Part shown: piece after piece, positions 8,622 to 20,313 of the stretch
How the letters are laid out: each line of letters starts with the position of its first letter
Numbering within the stretch: the stretch's first letter is position 1
Assembly: GCA_001464695.1 (NCBI GenBank)
Contig: LNDQ01000084.1
Location: 1-41,632, forward strand
Reading direction: 5' to 3'
Length of the DNA: 41,632 bases
Origin: Betaproteobacteria bacterium Ga0077523
GTDB lineage: Bacteria; Pseudomonadota; Gammaproteobacteria; Burkholderiales; Ga0077523
Notes under the pieces: generated by a model
Seen by the model: only the letters and a program-made list of their open reading frames with translations
What the model was told of the DNA's origin: nothing
Database searches by the model: none
Translations under genes and position numbers: made by a program

Positions 8622-8981
8622 CTACGTCGAGCGCGCGATCATGCCCGGCAGCGGGTTGGGGCCGCCGAGAACGTGAAGATGCAGGTGATAGACATCCTGC
8701 CGGCCGATTCGTCCTGCGTTGCAGATGACGCGAAACCCGTCTGGGGAACCCTGGTCGGCCGCGAGGCGCTGCACCAGCACCATCAGCCGCCCCATCACGC
8801 CGGCGTGCCGAGCCTCGAGCGTGGCCATGGAATCGATGTGTTCCTTCGGGACCGCAAGCAAGTGCACGGGCGTCAGCGGATTGATGTCGTGGAACGCGAG
8901 AATCTCTTCGTCCTCGTACACCTTGCGGCTCGGAATCTCGCCTCGCACGATCTTGCAGAAGATGCAGTTGTCGGTACTCAT
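8622..8981 (-). CDS. hinT: HIT family nucleotide hydrolase (HinT)
   Basis: This is a purine nucleoside phosphoramidase of the histidine triad family. The 119-aa product has CIFCKIVRGEIPS at its start and the catalytic triad motif HLHLHV near the C terminus (residues about 100-105), as in HinT. The start at 8981 (MSTDNCIF) is chosen by family alignment; longer frames add a basic non-conserved leader. In betaproteobacteria hinT often lies between hisE and tatA, as here. Confidence 0.94.
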   Translation of the reverse strand: MSTDNCIFCKIVRGEIPSRKVYEDEEILAFHDINPLTPVHLLAVPKEHIDSMATLEARHAGVMGRLMVLVQRLAADQGSPDGFRVICNAGRIGRQDVYHLHLHVLGGPNPLPGMIARST

Positions 8982-8998
8982 GGATGGAGGGGGTTGGA

Positions 8999-9322
8999 TC
9001 AGACCTGCCGTGCCGCCTTCTCGTCGAGGCCGGAAATGCCCTCGCGGCGCCGCAATTCGGCCAGCACGTCGTCGGGCCCGAGACCCGCGTGGGCGAGCAT
9101 GACGAGGCAGTGGAACCACAGGTCGGCTGTCTCGCGAACGAGGGCCAGTTTATCACCACCCTTCGCAGCGAGGACCGTCTCGGTCGCCTCCTCGCCGACC
9201 TTCTTCAGGATCGCATCCAGACCCTTCGCGTACAGGGAGGCCACGTAGGAGCTCCCGGGTTCAGCGCCCTTGCGCGCTTCCAGAGTCTCGGCGATGCGCG
9301 CGAGCACGTTCGGATCGATCAC
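8999..9322 (-). CDS. hisE: Phosphoribosyl-ATP pyrophosphatase
   Basis: HisE catalyses the second step of histidine synthesis, hydrolysing PR-ATP to PR-AMP. The 107-aa product is an all-alpha MazG-like fold with the conserved [15 protein letters not shown] and [13 protein letters not shown] metal-binding helices. A GTG start at 9322 is supported by GGGAGAGA just upstream; the longer frame runs back into hisI. It is separate from hisI rather than fused as in E. coli. Confidence 0.95.
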   Translation of the reverse strand: MIDPNVLARIAETLEARKGAEPGSSYVASLYAKGLDAILKKVGEEATETVLAAKGGDKLALVRETADLWFHCLVMLAHAGLGPDDVLAELRRREGISGLDEKAARQV

Positions 9323-9345
9323 GGCATCTCTCCCTTGATTGGTCG

Positions 9346-9732
9346 CTAGCGCCCGTAGATCTGATCGGGGTCCTTCAGCACGGGTTCGACCTCGACCCAG
9401 TGCCCCCCTTCCAGCCGACGGAAAAAGCAGCTCGGCCGACCCGTGTGGCAAGCGATGCCCCCCGTTTGTTCCACTTCGAGCAACACGACGTCGCCGTCAC
9501 AATCGAGCCCGATGCCCTGGACGCGCTGGATGTGCCCGGACTCCTCTCCCTTGTGCCACAGGCGATTCCGGGAGCGCGACCAATAATGGGCCTCACCCGT
9601 GTCCACCGTGCGTTGCAGCGACTCACGGTTCATGTGGGCAACCATCAGGACTCGGCCGGTGGCAGCATCCTGGGCGATCGCGGGCACCAGGCCGCGATCG
9701 TCCCACAGCACTTCGTCGAGCCAATCAGCCAT
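9346..9732 (-). CDS. hisI: Phosphoribosyl-AMP cyclohydrolase
   Basis: HisI opens the adenine ring of PR-AMP in step three of histidine synthesis. The 128-aa product carries the zinc and magnesium ligands typical of the family: the [13 protein letters not shown] segment with Asp/Cys and the [10 protein letters not shown] cysteines. The start overlaps the end of hisF by 8 bp, implying coupled translation. Confidence 0.96.
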   Translation of the reverse strand: MADWLDEVLWDDRGLVPAIAQDAATGRVLMVAHMNRESLQRTVDTGEAHYWSRSRNRLWHKGEESGHIQRVQGIGLDCDGDVVLLEVEQTGGIACHTGRPSCFFRRLEGGHWVEVEPVLKDPDQIYGR

Positions 9733-10504
9733 CGGTCTGCCGGGTTTCGATGCCCTGGGCGCTCATGTACGCCTTGGCCTCGCCCACGGTGAACTCGCCG
9801 TAGTGGAAGATGCTGGCTGCGAGCACGGCATCGGCACGTCCCACTTTCACCCCGTCCACCAGATGCTGCAGGCTGCCCACCCCGCCGCTCGCGATCACCG
9901 GAATGTCGAGGGCTTCGGAAAACGCGCGCGTGAGTTCGACATCGAAGCCCTGCTTCGTGCCGTCGCGGTCCATGCTCGTGAGGAGAATCTCGCCGGCGCC
10001 AGCGGCCTGCATGCGCTTGCCCCATGCGACGGCGTCGAGGCCGGTCGCGTTGCGACCGCCGTGGGTGAAGACTTCCCATCGCAGCGGATCCGACCCCGGC
10101 ACGCGTCGCGCGTCGATCGCGACAACGATGCATTGCGAACCGAAGCGGCGTGCCGATTCCTCGACCAGTGCCGGGTTCTGCACTGCCGCCGTGTTGATGC
10201 TGACCTTGTCCGCACCGGCGTTGAGCAGCCGGCGAATGTCGGCCACCGATCGCACACCACCGCCCACGGTGAGCGGGATGAACACCTGCTCGGCCACGGC
10301 CTCCACCACCGACACGATGGTGTCGCGCCCGTCGGAACTCGCGGTGATGTCGAGAAAGGTCAGTTCGTCCGCGCCCTGGTCGTCGTAACGCTTCGCGATC
10401 TCGACCGGATCCCCGGCGTCGCGCAGACCGACGAAATTGACGCCCTTCACCACGCGACCGGCGTTGACGTCGAGACAGGGAATGATGCGTTTGGCGAGGC
10501 CCAT
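9725..10504 (-). CDS. hisF: Imidazole glycerol phosphate synthase, cyclase subunit
   Basis: HisF uses ammonia from HisH to make imidazole glycerol phosphate and AICAR from PRFAR. The 259-aa (beta/alpha)8 barrel has the catalytic Asp residues in [15 protein letters not shown] and VVAIDARR, and half-barrel phosphate sites such as GGGVRS and ASGGVGS. ATG at 10504 ([13 protein letters not shown]) matches family starts; the upstream extension runs into a repeat element. The gene is separated from hisA by 104 bp holding a GC-rich repeat. Confidence 0.97.
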   Translation of the reverse strand: MGLAKRIIPCLDVNAGRVVKGVNFVGLRDAGDPVEIAKRYDDQGADELTFLDITASSDGRDTIVSVVEAVAEQVFIPLTVGGGVRSVADIRRLLNAGADKVSINTAAVQNPALVEESARRFGSQCIVVAIDARRVPGSDPLRWEVFTHGGRNATGLDAVAWGKRMQAAGAGEILLTSMDRDGTKQGFDVELTRAFSEALDIPVIASGGVGSLQHLVDGVKVGRADAVLAASIFHYGEFTVGEAKAYMSAQGIETRQTDG

Positions 10505-10537
10505 GGCAGATCCAGCGCGCGGCAGCCGCTCAGCCCT

Positions 10538-10589
10538 CGCCGGGCCGCCCCAAGAGGGCTGGCCCCCCGGGGGGCAGGGCCGCAGGCCC
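10538..10589. repeat. GC-rich intergenic repeat, single copy
   Basis: The element starts CGCCGGGCCGCCCCAAG, contains the perfect palindrome GCCCCCCGGGGGGC (10562-10575) and ends GGCCGCAGGCC. These three blocks recur in the same order in the tandem array at 17135-17330. It lies between hisA and hisF. It resembles the REP-like elements scattered in many Burkholderiales genomes. Confidence 0.75.
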
Positions 10590-10608
10590 ATCGGCGGGAA
10601 ACGTCACC

Positions 10609-11355
10609 TCAAGCCTTCTCGGCGAGTTCGTCGGCGAGCTTCTGCGCCTGGGCGAAGTCGAGCTTGCCCTCGTAGATAGCCCGCCCGGTGATCGCGGCCG
10701 GAATGCCCTCGGCCTCCACCGCACAGAGCTTGCGCACATCGTCCAGGTTGGAAATCCCGCCGCTCGCGATCACCGGCACCGTCAGTGCGCGCGCGAGCTC
10801 GAGTGTGGCCTCGACGTTGACGCCGGTCATCATGCCGTCGCGACCGATGTCGGTATGGATGATCGCTTCGACGCCATAGTCCTGGAACTTGAGCGCCAGG
10901 TCGAGCACGTCGTGCCCCGTCATCTTGGACCAGCCGTCCACCGCCACCTTGCCCTCGCGTGCGTCGAGCCCGACCATGATGTGCCCGGGGAAGGCGTAAC
11001 AGGCGTCGTGCAGAAAGCCCGGCGTCTTCACCGCCGCGGTGCCGATGATGACGAAGCTGATGCCGTCGTCGAGATAACGCTCGATCGTGTCGAGATCACG
11101 GATGCCACCGCCCAACTGCACCGGCACATCCTCGCCGACTGCCTTCACGATGGCCTTGATGGCCTCTTCGTTCTTCGGTTTGCCGGCGATCGCGCCGTTC
11201 AAGTCGACCAGATGCAGGCGGCGTGCGCCCTGATCGCGCCAGTGCTTGGCCATGGCGCCGGGGTCTTCGGAGAAGACGGTGGCCTGGTCCATGGCACCTT
11301 GCTTCAGGCGCACACAGTGGCCGTCCTTCAGATCGATCGCGGGAATGATGAGCAT
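10609..11355 (-). CDS. hisA: ProFAR isomerase
   Basis: HisA performs the Amadori rearrangement of ProFAR to PRFAR, step four of histidine synthesis. The 248-aa barrel has the two catalytic aspartates in [18 protein letters not shown] and [13 protein letters not shown], and the phosphate-binding ASGGIS motif. It starts at ATG 11355 (MLIIPAIDL), about 60 bp after hisH. Confidence 0.97.
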   Translation of the reverse strand: MLIIPAIDLKDGHCVRLKQGAMDQATVFSEDPGAMAKHWRDQGARRLHLVDLNGAIAGKPKNEEAIKAIVKAVGEDVPVQLGGGIRDLDTIERYLDDGISFVIIGTAAVKTPGFLHDACYAFPGHIMVGLDAREGKVAVDGWSKMTGHDVLDLALKFQDYGVEAIIHTDIGRDGMMTGVNVEATLELARALTVPVIASGGISNLDDVRKLCAVEAEGIPAAITGRAIYEGKLDFAQAQKLADELAEKA

Positions 11356-11417
11356 GATGTTGCTGCGACCGCTGTCGGAAGCAGCGGCCGGGCGCGGACA
11401 ATCGGCAGTTGGAGGCT

Positions 11418-12104
11418 CTAGGGCGTTCCCGTGAGGGCTGCTTGGGGCGTTTGCACGGCTGCGGGGGTCCGGCCGTCCCAGGCAACGAAATTCGACAGCA
11501 GTCTCAGCCCGGCGTGATGGCTCTTTTCCGGGTGAAACTGTACGGCAAACAGTCTAGACCCGGCGACCGCACTGGTAAACGGGGCCGGATAGTGGGTTTC
11601 GCCCGCGATCAGGCCCGGGTCGGCCGGTTCGACGAAATAGCTGTGCACGAAATAGAAGCGCGCGCTCTGGGGGATACCCGCCCATAACGGATGGACGCGG
11701 GTTTGGCGTACCTCGTTCCACCCCATGTGGGGGACTTTCAGTTTCGACCCGTCGGAGCCGACCATACGCTCCGCCGGAAAGCGACGGACGCGGCCGGGCA
11801 GCAGCCCGAGGCCCGGTGTGTCGCCCTCCTCGCTGCGTTCGAACAGCATCTGCAGGCCGATGCAGATTCCGAGGAACGGCTTGGTCCGTGCCGCCTCGAT
11901 CACCGCCGGCCGCAGGCCGCGAGCATCGAGTTCGCGCATGCAGTCCGGCATCGCGCCCTGGCCCGGGAACACCACCCGCTCGGCGGAGGCGACCCGGTCC
12001 GGGTCACCGGTGACGACGACCTGCCGGCCCGGCGCCACGTGCTCGACCGCCTTGGCAACCGAGCGCAGGTTGCCCATCCCGTAATCCACGACTGCGATGT
12101 GCAT
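11418..12104 (-). CDS. hisH: Imidazole glycerol phosphate synthase, glutamine amidotransferase subunit
   Basis: HisH hydrolyses glutamine and channels ammonia to HisF. The 228-aa class I amidotransferase carries the nucleophile Cys in [12 protein letters not shown] and the His/Glu pair in [13 protein letters not shown] at 12104 ([13 protein letters not shown]) is the conserved family start. It follows hisB after 13 bp. A short C-terminal extension after the FHPEKS region ([12 protein letters not shown]...) adds about 15 non-conserved residues. Confidence 0.96.
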   Translation of the reverse strand: MHIAVVDYGMGNLRSVAKAVEHVAPGRQVVVTGDPDRVASAERVVFPGQGAMPDCMRELDARGLRPAVIEAARTKPFLGICIGLQMLFERSEEGDTPGLGLLPGRVRRFPAERMVGSDGSKLKVPHMGWNEVRQTRVHPLWAGIPQSARFYFVHSYFVEPADPGLIAGETHYPAPFTSAVAGSRLFAVQFHPEKSHHAGLRLLSNFVAWDGRTPAAVQTPQAALTGTP

Positions 12105-12117
12105 GGGAAAGCTCGAG

Positions 12118-12711
12118 CTACAGGACACCCTTGGTGGACGGCATCACACCCGCGGCGCGCGGATCGAACTCCACGGCCATCCGCAGCGCGCGCCCGAAGG
12201 CCTTGAACATCGTCTCGGCCTGGTGGTGGGCGTTCTCACCCTTGAGGTTGTCGATGTGCAAGGTGACGCCGGCGTGATTCACGAAACCCTGGAAGAACTC
12301 ATGGATGAGCTGTGTCTCGAGCTCACCGATGGTGGCCCGCGTGAACTCGGCATTGAGGACGAGCCCGGGGCGGCCGGACAGGTCGATGACCACCCGTGAC
12401 AGCGCTTCGTCGAGCGGCACATAGGCATGTCCATAGCGGCGCACGCCCAACTTGCCGCCGATCGCCTTGGCGAAGGCCTGCCCCAGGGTGATGCCGACAT
12501 CCTCCACAGTGTGGTGGCCATCGATGTGCAGATCGCCCTCGGCCTGGATCTCCAGATCGAACAGACCGTGACGCGCGATCTGGTCGAGCATGTGATCGAA
12601 GAAACCCACGCCGGTGGCGAGCTTCGAGGCACCGGTGCCGTCGAGATCGACGCGCACGCGGATCTTCGTCTCGAGCGTATTGCGCGTCACTTCGGCGACG
12701 CGGGCAGTCAT
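12118..12711 (-). CDS. hisB: Imidazoleglycerol-phosphate dehydratase
   Basis: HisB dehydrates imidazole glycerol phosphate, step six. This is the monofunctional 197-aa form, without the phosphatase domain of E. coli HisB, so histidinol-phosphate phosphatase must be encoded elsewhere. Metal-binding repeats are visible as [12 protein letters not shown] and [12 protein letters not shown]. The start at 12711 ([12 protein letters not shown]) fits family length; an in-frame ATG at 12738 lies four bases after the hisC stop and could be used by coupling. Confidence 0.95.
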   Translation of the reverse strand: MTARVAEVTRNTLETKIRVRVDLDGTGASKLATGVGFFDHMLDQIARHGLFDLEIQAEGDLHIDGHHTVEDVGITLGQAFAKAIGGKLGVRRYGHAYVPLDEALSRVVIDLSGRPGLVLNAEFTRATIGELETQLIHEFFQGFVNHAGVTLHIDNLKGENAHHQAETMFKAFGRALRMAVEFDPRAAGVMPSTKGVL

Positions 12712-12742
12712 GGCAGGGGGCTTCGGTTCGTTCGGCATAGGT

Positions 12743-13840
12743 TCAGCGCACGGCGCGGAGGGCGTCAAGGAACACGCGGTTTTCCTCCGGCGAGCTCACC
12801 GTCACCCGGAGGCAGTCGGCGAGCAGCGGATGGGCGCCGGACAGATTCTTGATGAGCACACCCCGTGCCTTCAAGCCCTGGAACACCGCCGGCGCGTTCG
12901 CGCTACGGAACAGCAGGAAATTCGCCGCACTCGGGAACACCGTGACGCCCTGGATGGACGCGAGTGCCGCCGCCAGTTCGCCCCGTGCCTGAACCAGTGA
13001 CCTGGCCTGGGCGTCGAGGACGTCCGGGTGGGCGAGCACCGCTTCGCAGACCAGTTGCGACAGCACGTTCACGTTGTAGGGCAACCGCAGCTTGTCGAAT
13101 TCGTTCAGCCATGCCGGCGGGCCGGCGAGGAAACCGAGGCGCAGTCCCGCGAGACCCAGCTTGGAAAGTGTGCGCATGACCAGCACGTTCGGGCGGCGTC
13201 CGAGCTCCGGCAGGAAGCTCGCGCCCGCAAACGCATGATAGGCCTCGTCCAGGACGACCACACCCGGCGCCGCATCCAGCACGCGCTCGAGCGCCGAGCG
13301 GTCGAACAGGTTGCCCGTGGGGTTGTTCGGGTATGCAAGCCATAGCAGCGCGGGTCGATGCCGCTCGATGGCCGCCACCAGTGCGTCGCCATCGAGTGTG
13401 AAATCCGGCCGTAGCGGCACACCCTCGTACTCGAGGCCGGCCGCGACCGCGAGCATGCGGTACATCACGAACGTCGGCTCGACGCTCATCACGACCGCCC
13501 CGGGCTTGGCCACGGCCAGCGTGAGCACCTGGATGATCTCGTCGGAGCCGTTGCCGAGCATGAGCGCCATGCCCTCGGGCACGCCCATGACACGCTGCAG
13601 GCGCCGCTTGAGCTCTGCGCCGCCCGGATCGGGATAGCGGTTGAGCGCCGCTTCCGCCGCGAGCTTCGCCACTTCCGCCCGCAGGCTCTCCGGCAAGCGG
13701 TACGGGTTCTCCATGGCGTCGAGCTTGACCATGCCGCGAGCGTCGGCCACCTGATAGGCGGCCATGGCGAGCACTTCGGGACGGATGAGCGCCTCCGGAC
13801 TCACGGCCGGTTGCGTTTCCCGTTTGGTCGCGGGTTTCAT
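12743..13840 (-). CDS. hisC: Histidinol-phosphate aminotransferase
   Basis: This PLP enzyme transaminates imidazole acetol phosphate with glutamate. The 365-aa product has the class I/II aminotransferase features: [11 protein letters not shown] near the N terminus, [18 protein letters not shown] (PLP-ring Asp/Tyr) and [14 protein letters not shown] with the Schiff-base lysine. Its ATG overlaps the hisD stop (TGATG), so translation is probably coupled. Confidence 0.96.
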   Translation of the reverse strand: MKPATKRETQPAVSPEALIRPEVLAMAAYQVADARGMVKLDAMENPYRLPESLRAEVAKLAAEAALNRYPDPGGAELKRRLQRVMGVPEGMALMLGNGSDEIIQVLTLAVAKPGAVVMSVEPTFVMYRMLAVAAGLEYEGVPLRPDFTLDGDALVAAIERHRPALLWLAYPNNPTGNLFDRSALERVLDAAPGVVVLDEAYHAFAGASFLPELGRRPNVLVMRTLSKLGLAGLRLGFLAGPPAWLNEFDKLRLPYNVNVLSQLVCEAVLAHPDVLDAQARSLVQARGELAAALASIQGVTVFPSAANFLLFRSANAPAVFQGLKARGVLIKNLSGAHPLLADCLRVTVSSPEENRVFLDALRAVR

Positions 13841-15138
13841 CAGGCGTGCATACGGTAGCGGGCGGATGCAGCATGGGCCGGCAGGCCCTCACCGTCGGCG
13901 AGTTCGCCGGCCACGATGCCCAGCGTTGCGGCACCCGCGCGCGACACCTGGATCAAACTGGTGCGCTTCTGGAAGTCGTACACGCCGAGCGGCGAAGAGA
14001 AGCGCGCGGTGCGCGCCGTCGGCAGCACGTGGTTCGGACCGGCGCAGTAGTCGCCGAGCGCCTCGGAGGCATACCGGCCCATGAAGATAGCTCCGGCGTG
14101 GCGCAGCTTGCCGACCCACGCGTCCGGATCGGCCACCGACAACTCGAGGTGCTCCGGTGCAATGCGGTTGGCGATCGCACAGGCTTCGTCGAGATCGCGC
14201 ACTTTGATCAGCGCACCACGATCGGCCAGGGATTTCCCGATGACGTCCTTGCGCGGCATCGACGGAAGCTGGCGCGTCATGCTCGCAGCCACCGCATCGG
14301 CGAAAGCCGCTTCCGGCGTCAGCAGGATTGCCTGCGCCATTTCGTCGTGTTCGGCTTGGGAAAAAAGGTCCATGGCGATCCAGTCCGCACTGGTCAGGCC
14401 GTCGCAGATCACCAGGATCTCCGAGGGGCCCGCAACCATGTCGATCCCGACCACGCCGAAGACCCGGCGCTTCGCAGCGGCCACGTACGCATTGCCCGGA
14501 CCGACGATCTTGTCCACGGCCGGCACCGTGGCCGTGCCGTAAGCGAGCGCACCCACCGCCTGCGCACCACCGATCGCGAACACGCGGTCGACGCCGGCCA
14601 CGGCTGCCGCAGCCAGCACCAATGTGTTGCGCGCGCCGCCAGGGGTGGGCACCACCATGATGACTTCGGGCACACCTGCCACTTTCGCCGGCAGCGTGTT
14701 CATCAGTACGGTCGAGGGATAGGCCGCCTTGCCGCCCGGCACGTAGACCCCGACCCGGTCGAGCGGCGTCACCTGCTGGCCCAGCACGGTACCGTCGGAT
14801 TCGGTATACCGCCACGACGCCAGCGGCTGGCGCTCGTGATAGGCCCGGATGCGCGCTGCAGCCTGTTCGAGCGCGCGACGCTGCGGCGTGGTGAGTCGGT
14901 CGAGGGCCGCTCGCAGGTCCTGCTGCGGAATCTCGAGGGCCGCCATGGACGGTGCGTCGACGCGATCGAAGCGGCACGTGTACTCGAGCACGGCCGCATC
15001 ACCGCGGCGCCGAACATCGTCGAGAATACCGGCCACGGCGGCGTCGATCGATGCATCCTGGGTGTTCTCGAATGCCAACAGAGCCTCGAGGCGCACATCG
15101 AAATCGGCACTCGACGAATCGAGCCGCGCAACGTTCAT
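13840..15138 (-). CDS. hisD: Histidinol dehydrogenase
   Basis: HisD oxidises histidinol to histidine in two NAD-dependent steps, the last reactions of the pathway. The 432-aa product has the zinc-site residues in [12 protein letters not shown] and [10 protein letters not shown], and the signature [13 protein letters not shown]...[12 protein letters not shown] at 15138 ([10 protein letters not shown]) overlaps the hisG stop by four bases (ATGA); longer frames would lie inside hisG. Confidence 0.97.
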   Translation of the reverse strand: MNVARLDSSSADFDVRLEALLAFENTQDASIDAAVAGILDDVRRRGDAAVLEYTCRFDRVDAPSMAALEIPQQDLRAALDRLTTPQRRALEQAAARIRAYHERQPLASWRYTESDGTVLGQQVTPLDRVGVYVPGGKAAYPSTVLMNTLPAKVAGVPEVIMVVPTPGGARNTLVLAAAAVAGVDRVFAIGGAQAVGALAYGTATVPAVDKIVGPGNAYVAAAKRRVFGVVGIDMVAGPSEILVICDGLTSADWIAMDLFSQAEHDEMAQAILLTPEAAFADAVAASMTRQLPSMPRKDVIGKSLADRGALIKVRDLDEACAIANRIAPEHLELSVADPDAWVGKLRHAGAIFMGRYASEALGDYCAGPNHVLPTARTARFSSPLGVYDFQKRTSLIQVSRAGAATLGIVAGELADGEGLPAHAASARYRMHA

Positions 15139-15803
15139 GCCGCGGCCCGCTCGGATTTGAGCGCCCCCGCGAACGCGTCGATCACGGGTTGCAGCATTGC
15201 GCGCTTCAGCTTGAGTGCCGCCTGGTTCACCACCAGCCGCGCCGAGATCGGCATGATCTCCTCGACTGCCACCAGGTTGTTGGCGCGCAGCGTATTGCCG
15301 CTCGAGACGAGATCGACGATCGCGTCGGCGAGACCGACCAGTGGCGCCAACTCCATGGACCCGTAGAGCTTGATCAGGTCCACATGCACCCCCTTGGACG
15401 CGAAATGGGTCCGCGCCACCTGCAGATACTTGGTCGCCACCTTGAGCCGCGCGCCTTGCTTCACGGCCAGTGCGTAGTCGAAGCCGGCGCACACCGCGAC
15501 CATCATCCGGCATTTCGCGATATCGAGATCGAGGGGCTGGTAGAGCCCTGCACCGCCGTGCTCGAGCAGGACATCCTTCCCGGCGATGCCCAGATCGGCG
15601 CCCCCGTACTGGACGTAGGTCGGGACATCGGAGGCACGGACCACGATGATGCGCACGTCGGCCCGACTGGTGCCGATGATGAGCTTGCGCGAGGTTTCCG
15701 GGTCCTCGGCCGCCACGATGCCCGCGGCGGTCAGCAGCGGCGTGGTTTCCTCGAAGATGCGCCCCTTCGAGAGGGCGATGGTGATGCCGTTCACGGCAGG
15801 CAA
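15135..15803 (-). CDS. hisG: ATP phosphoribosyltransferase, short form (HisG-S)
   Basis: HisG catalyses the first committed step, joining PRPP and ATP. The 222-aa protein is the short form lacking the C-terminal ACT-like regulatory domain. That form normally requires the HisZ subunit for activity and feedback control; no hisZ is visible here. The catalytic core shows [13 protein letters not shown], the [13 protein letters not shown] stretch and the PRPP loop [19 protein letters not shown]. It starts 40 bp after murA and heads the complete hisGDCBHAFIE set. Confidence 0.97.
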   Translation of the reverse strand: MPAVNGITIALSKGRIFEETTPLLTAAGIVAAEDPETSRKLIIGTSRADVRIIVVRASDVPTYVQYGGADLGIAGKDVLLEHGGAGLYQPLDLDIAKCRMMVAVCAGFDYALAVKQGARLKVATKYLQVARTHFASKGVHVDLIKLYGSMELAPLVGLADAIVDLVSSGNTLRANNLVAVEEIMPISARLVVNQAALKLKRAMLQPVIDAFAGALKSERAAA

Positions 15804-15843
15804 AGCGGAAAGCGGGCGAAGATTGTACCCGACTAACCGGGAC

Positions 15844-17124
<1,281 letters not shown>

Positions 17125-17134
17125 TCAGCCCGCG

Positions 17135-17330
17135 CCGGGCCGGCACAGGACGGCTGGCCCCCTCGAGGGGAAAGGCCGGAGGCCTGTCGGGGGGGGCATG
17201 TCAGTGTCGCCGGGCCGCCCCAAGACAGTGACGCGCCCCCTCGGGGGGAAAGGCCGCAGGCCTGTCGGGGGGGTCATGTCAGTGTCGCCGGGCCGCCCCA
17301 AGACAGTGACGCGCCCCCCTCGGGGGACAG
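17135..17330. repeat. Tandem GC-rich repeat, 78-bp period, about 2.5 copies
   Basis: Copies begin with CGCCGGGCC at 17135, 17210 and 17288. The two later copies are nearly identical over the 78-bp period. The first is diverged and spaced 75 bp, and the third is cut short after its CCCCCTCGGGGG hairpin near 17330. Each full unit carries the hairpin-forming GCCCCCTCGGGGGG and GGCCGCAGGCC blocks, matching the single element at 10538-10589. The array occupies most of the 260-bp gap between ibaG and murA. Because 78 is a multiple of 3, it leaves repetitive open frames on both strands that are not genes. Confidence 0.85.
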
Positions 17331-17366
17331 CGATCGCAGGGAGCGCAAAGGCAGTTTCAGCCTGGG

Positions 17367-17603
17367 TCAGCGGGCAGCCCATTCTTCCGGCGTGTAGGTC
17401 TTCATGGACAGCGCGTGGATCTCCTCGCGCATGCGGTCGCCAAGTGCTCGATAGACCACCTGGTGCTGCTGGATGCGCGTCTTGCCGCGAAAATCCGGGC
17501 TCACGATCACCGCTTCGAAATGCGCACCGTCGCCGTCCACGGCGACGTGTTCGCAATGCAGATTTTCCAGGATGTAACTGCGGACTTTCTCGGGCGTGAC
17601 CAT
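17367..17603 (-). CDS. ibaG: BolA/IbaG family protein
   Basis: This small BolA-family protein is thought to bind Fe-S clusters with monothiol glutaredoxins; in E. coli ibaG (yrbA) occupies the same place between mlaB and murA. The 78-aa product has the BolA fold pattern: VRSYILENLHCEHVAVDGDG, then FEAVIVSPDFRGKTRIQQHQVVY and the helix LGDRMREEIHALSMKTY, including the conserved His. ATG at 17603 (MVTPEKV) is chosen over an upstream frame that adds a non-conserved leader; GTG at the next codon is also possible. Confidence 0.93.
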   Translation of the reverse strand: MVTPEKVRSYILENLHCEHVAVDGDGAHFEAVIVSPDFRGKTRIQQHQVVYRALGDRMREEIHALSMKTYTPEEWAAR

Positions 17604-17707
17604 CTCAAATTCTCGAGCAAACCGTGTTGGTAGGCAGTCCTCGCCGGGGCGCCCCATGAGGGGCACCCAGGGAAAGTGGCCGGTGGGTTATCGCGGGATC
17701 GTCCGCT

Positions 17708-18459
17708 TCAGTGGCGCAGTTTCCAGCCGCGCTTGATCATCTGCAGAGCGATGAATGATAAGGCCGCGAAGCAGATCGCCACAACGACGAGGCTCGTCGT
17801 GGGTGGCACGTCGGACGCGTTGAAGAAACCGAAACGAAACCCGTCGATCATGTAGAAGAACGGGTTCAAGTGCGAGACCGCCTGCCAGAAAGGCGGTAGC
17901 GAGTGGATCGAATAGAACACCCCGGCAAGAAAGGTCAGGGGGACGATGATGAAATTCTGGAAAGTCGCGAGCTGGTCGAACTTGTCGGCCCAGATGCCGG
18001 CGATCAAGCCCAGGGCACCCAGGATCCCCCCGCCCAGCAGGGCGAACACCAGTGCCCAGAACGGATGAGGCACGGGCACGGCGACGGTCACGAGCGTGAC
18101 CGAGAAGACGCCGAGGCCGACCATCAGGCCGCGCACGACCGCCGCAACGATGTACGCCCAATAGAACTCCGCGTGCGACAGCGGCGGCAGCAGGACGAAG
18201 ATGATGTTGCCCGTCACCTTCGACTGGATCATCGACGACGAGCTGTTGGCGAACGCGTTCTGCAGCAGCGACATCATGGCCAGGCCCGGAATGAGAAACG
18301 CCGTATAGGAAACGCCCGGATACACCTCGACCCGGCCTTCCAGTACGTGCGAGAACACCAGCAGATACAGCAACGCGGTGATGATCGGAGCCGCCACAGT
18401 CTGGAAGCTCACTTTCCAGAACCGCAGCATCTCCTTGTACAGCAGCGTGCGAAAACCGG

Positions 18460-18463
<4 letters not shown>
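17708..18463 (-). CDS. ABC-2 type transporter permease (YadH-like)
   Basis: This is the inner-membrane half of an ABC exporter. The 251-aa product has six hydrophobic segments and the ABC-2 signature region (about residues 80-130 and 180-215: NIIFVLLPPLSHAEFYWAY, FHH-type FQNFIIVPLTFLAGVFY). It overlaps the ATPase gene by four bases (ATGA). The pair is inserted between mlaB and ibaG in the Mla operon, an arrangement seen in several betaproteobacteria. The substrate is unknown; YadGH-type exporters are variously linked to drugs or envelope polymers. Confidence 0.9.
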
Positions 18464-19358
<895 letters not shown>

Positions 19359-19359
<1 letters not shown>

Positions 19360-19646
19360 CACTTGCCGGTGAGGGGCAGCAGTTCGGTGACGCCGTACAG
19401 ATCGACGAGACTCTTCAGACTGTTGTCCAGATTGAGGTAGACGATCCGTCCGCCGGCACGCTGTGCCGCTCGCAACCACTCCAGCAAGAGCGCGACTGCC
19501 GCAGAGTCTGCCGCGGTCACTCCGGCCAGATCGATCCGGGTCTCATCGCGCTCCAGCAGGGCGAGCCCCTGGGCAAGCAGCTCCGGCACCTCCTCGATGG
19601 TGACCGCGCCTTCCAGGACCAGGCGATCGCCGTCGCGGCGAATCAT
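19359..19646 (-). CDS. mlaB: STAS-domain protein MlaB
   Basis: MlaB is the cytoplasmic STAS subunit that stabilises and stimulates the MlaFE lipid transporter. The 95-aa product is a single STAS domain (VLEGAVTIEEVPELL...RIDLAGVTAADSAAVALLLEWLR) with the conserved Asp-Ser pair of the STAS loop. It overlaps mlaC by four bases and the next ATPase gene by one, so it belongs to one translationally coupled unit. Confidence 0.9.
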
Positions 19647-20278
19647 TTCTTTGGCGGCGCGAGTGCTCTTGCGTTGCGCTCCTTGAGGTTCTTGATGAGC
19701 CCTTCGATGCCGGCAGTCTGGATCTGTGCGGAGAAATCGTTTCGGTAGGTAGTCACGAGGCTTGCCCCGTCGACGGTGACGTTGTAGACCTTCCAGCCGT
19801 CCGGGTTGAGGCGCATGGCGTAGTCCACACCGACGGGCGGTGCGCCACCGGGCAGCAGGATCCTGGTCTTCACGGTCACGTCATTGTCGTTGGCGGCGAG
19901 TTGCAGAGGGGTCACCTCGACCTTGACCAGCCGATAGGCCGAGTATGCCGCCGCGTACGATCGCACCAGCAGGGTGCGAAACTCGTCGACCAGGACCTTC
20001 TGCTGCTCGGGCGTGGCGTCGTTCCAGTACTTGCCCACCGCCAGGCGGGTGACGCGGGTCATGTCGAAGTGCGGAACGATCTTGGTTTCGATCAAGTCGA
20101 CCAGCTTGTTGGGTGCCCCGTTGCGCAGGTCCTTGTCGTCGGCGACCAGGCGGAGCACGTCTTCGCTCGTGGTCTTCACCACCGTGTCGGGCGGCGGGAA
20201 ATCGGCCGCCATGGCGGCGGCAGCCAGCAGGACGGCGGCCAGCGGAAACCATCGTGACATCGCTTGTTTCGTCTTCAT
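19643..20278 (-). CDS. mlaC: Periplasmic phospholipid-binding protein MlaC
   Basis: MlaC shuttles phospholipids between the outer-membrane and inner-membrane Mla complexes. The 211-aa product has a signal peptide (about residues 1-24, WFPLAAVLLAAAAMAADF) and the Tol-Tol-Ttg2 domain, with family stretches such as KIVPHFDMTRVTRLAVGKYW and GWKVYNVTVDGASLVTTYRNDF. A second ATG at 20260 gives an alternative, shorter signal peptide. It lies 35 bp after mlaD. No mlaA gene is seen beside it. Confidence 0.95.
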   Translation of the reverse strand: MKTKQAMSRWFPLAAVLLAAAAMAADFPPPDTVVKTTSEDVLRLVADDKDLRNGAPNKLVDLIETKIVPHFDMTRVTRLAVGKYWNDATPEQQKVLVDEFRTLLVRSYAAAYSAYRLVKVEVTPLQLAANDNDVTVKTRILLPGGAPPVGVDYAMRLNPDGWKVYNVTVDGASLVTTYRNDFSAQIQTAGIEGLIKNLKERNARALAPPKK

Positions 20279-20313
20279 CGCGTTTCTCGCTCTCCGGTGG
20301 ATCTCTCGTTCAG

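Noticed and set aside
7026..9248. 740-residue plus-strand open frame opposite tatABC and hinT
   Set aside because: It is His/Arg/Glu-rich with no domain pattern and lies antisense to well-identified Tat and HIT genes; it results from high GC and codon bias.
13846..15366. 506-residue plus-strand open frame opposite hisD and hisG
   Set aside because: It is antisense to hisD and hisG, which both have complete catalytic motifs.
17125..17556. Minus-strand frame encoding a repeated 26-residue unit
   Set aside because: The repetition comes from the 78-bp DNA repeat, whose length is a multiple of three. The frame overlaps ibaG and has no independent ribosome site.
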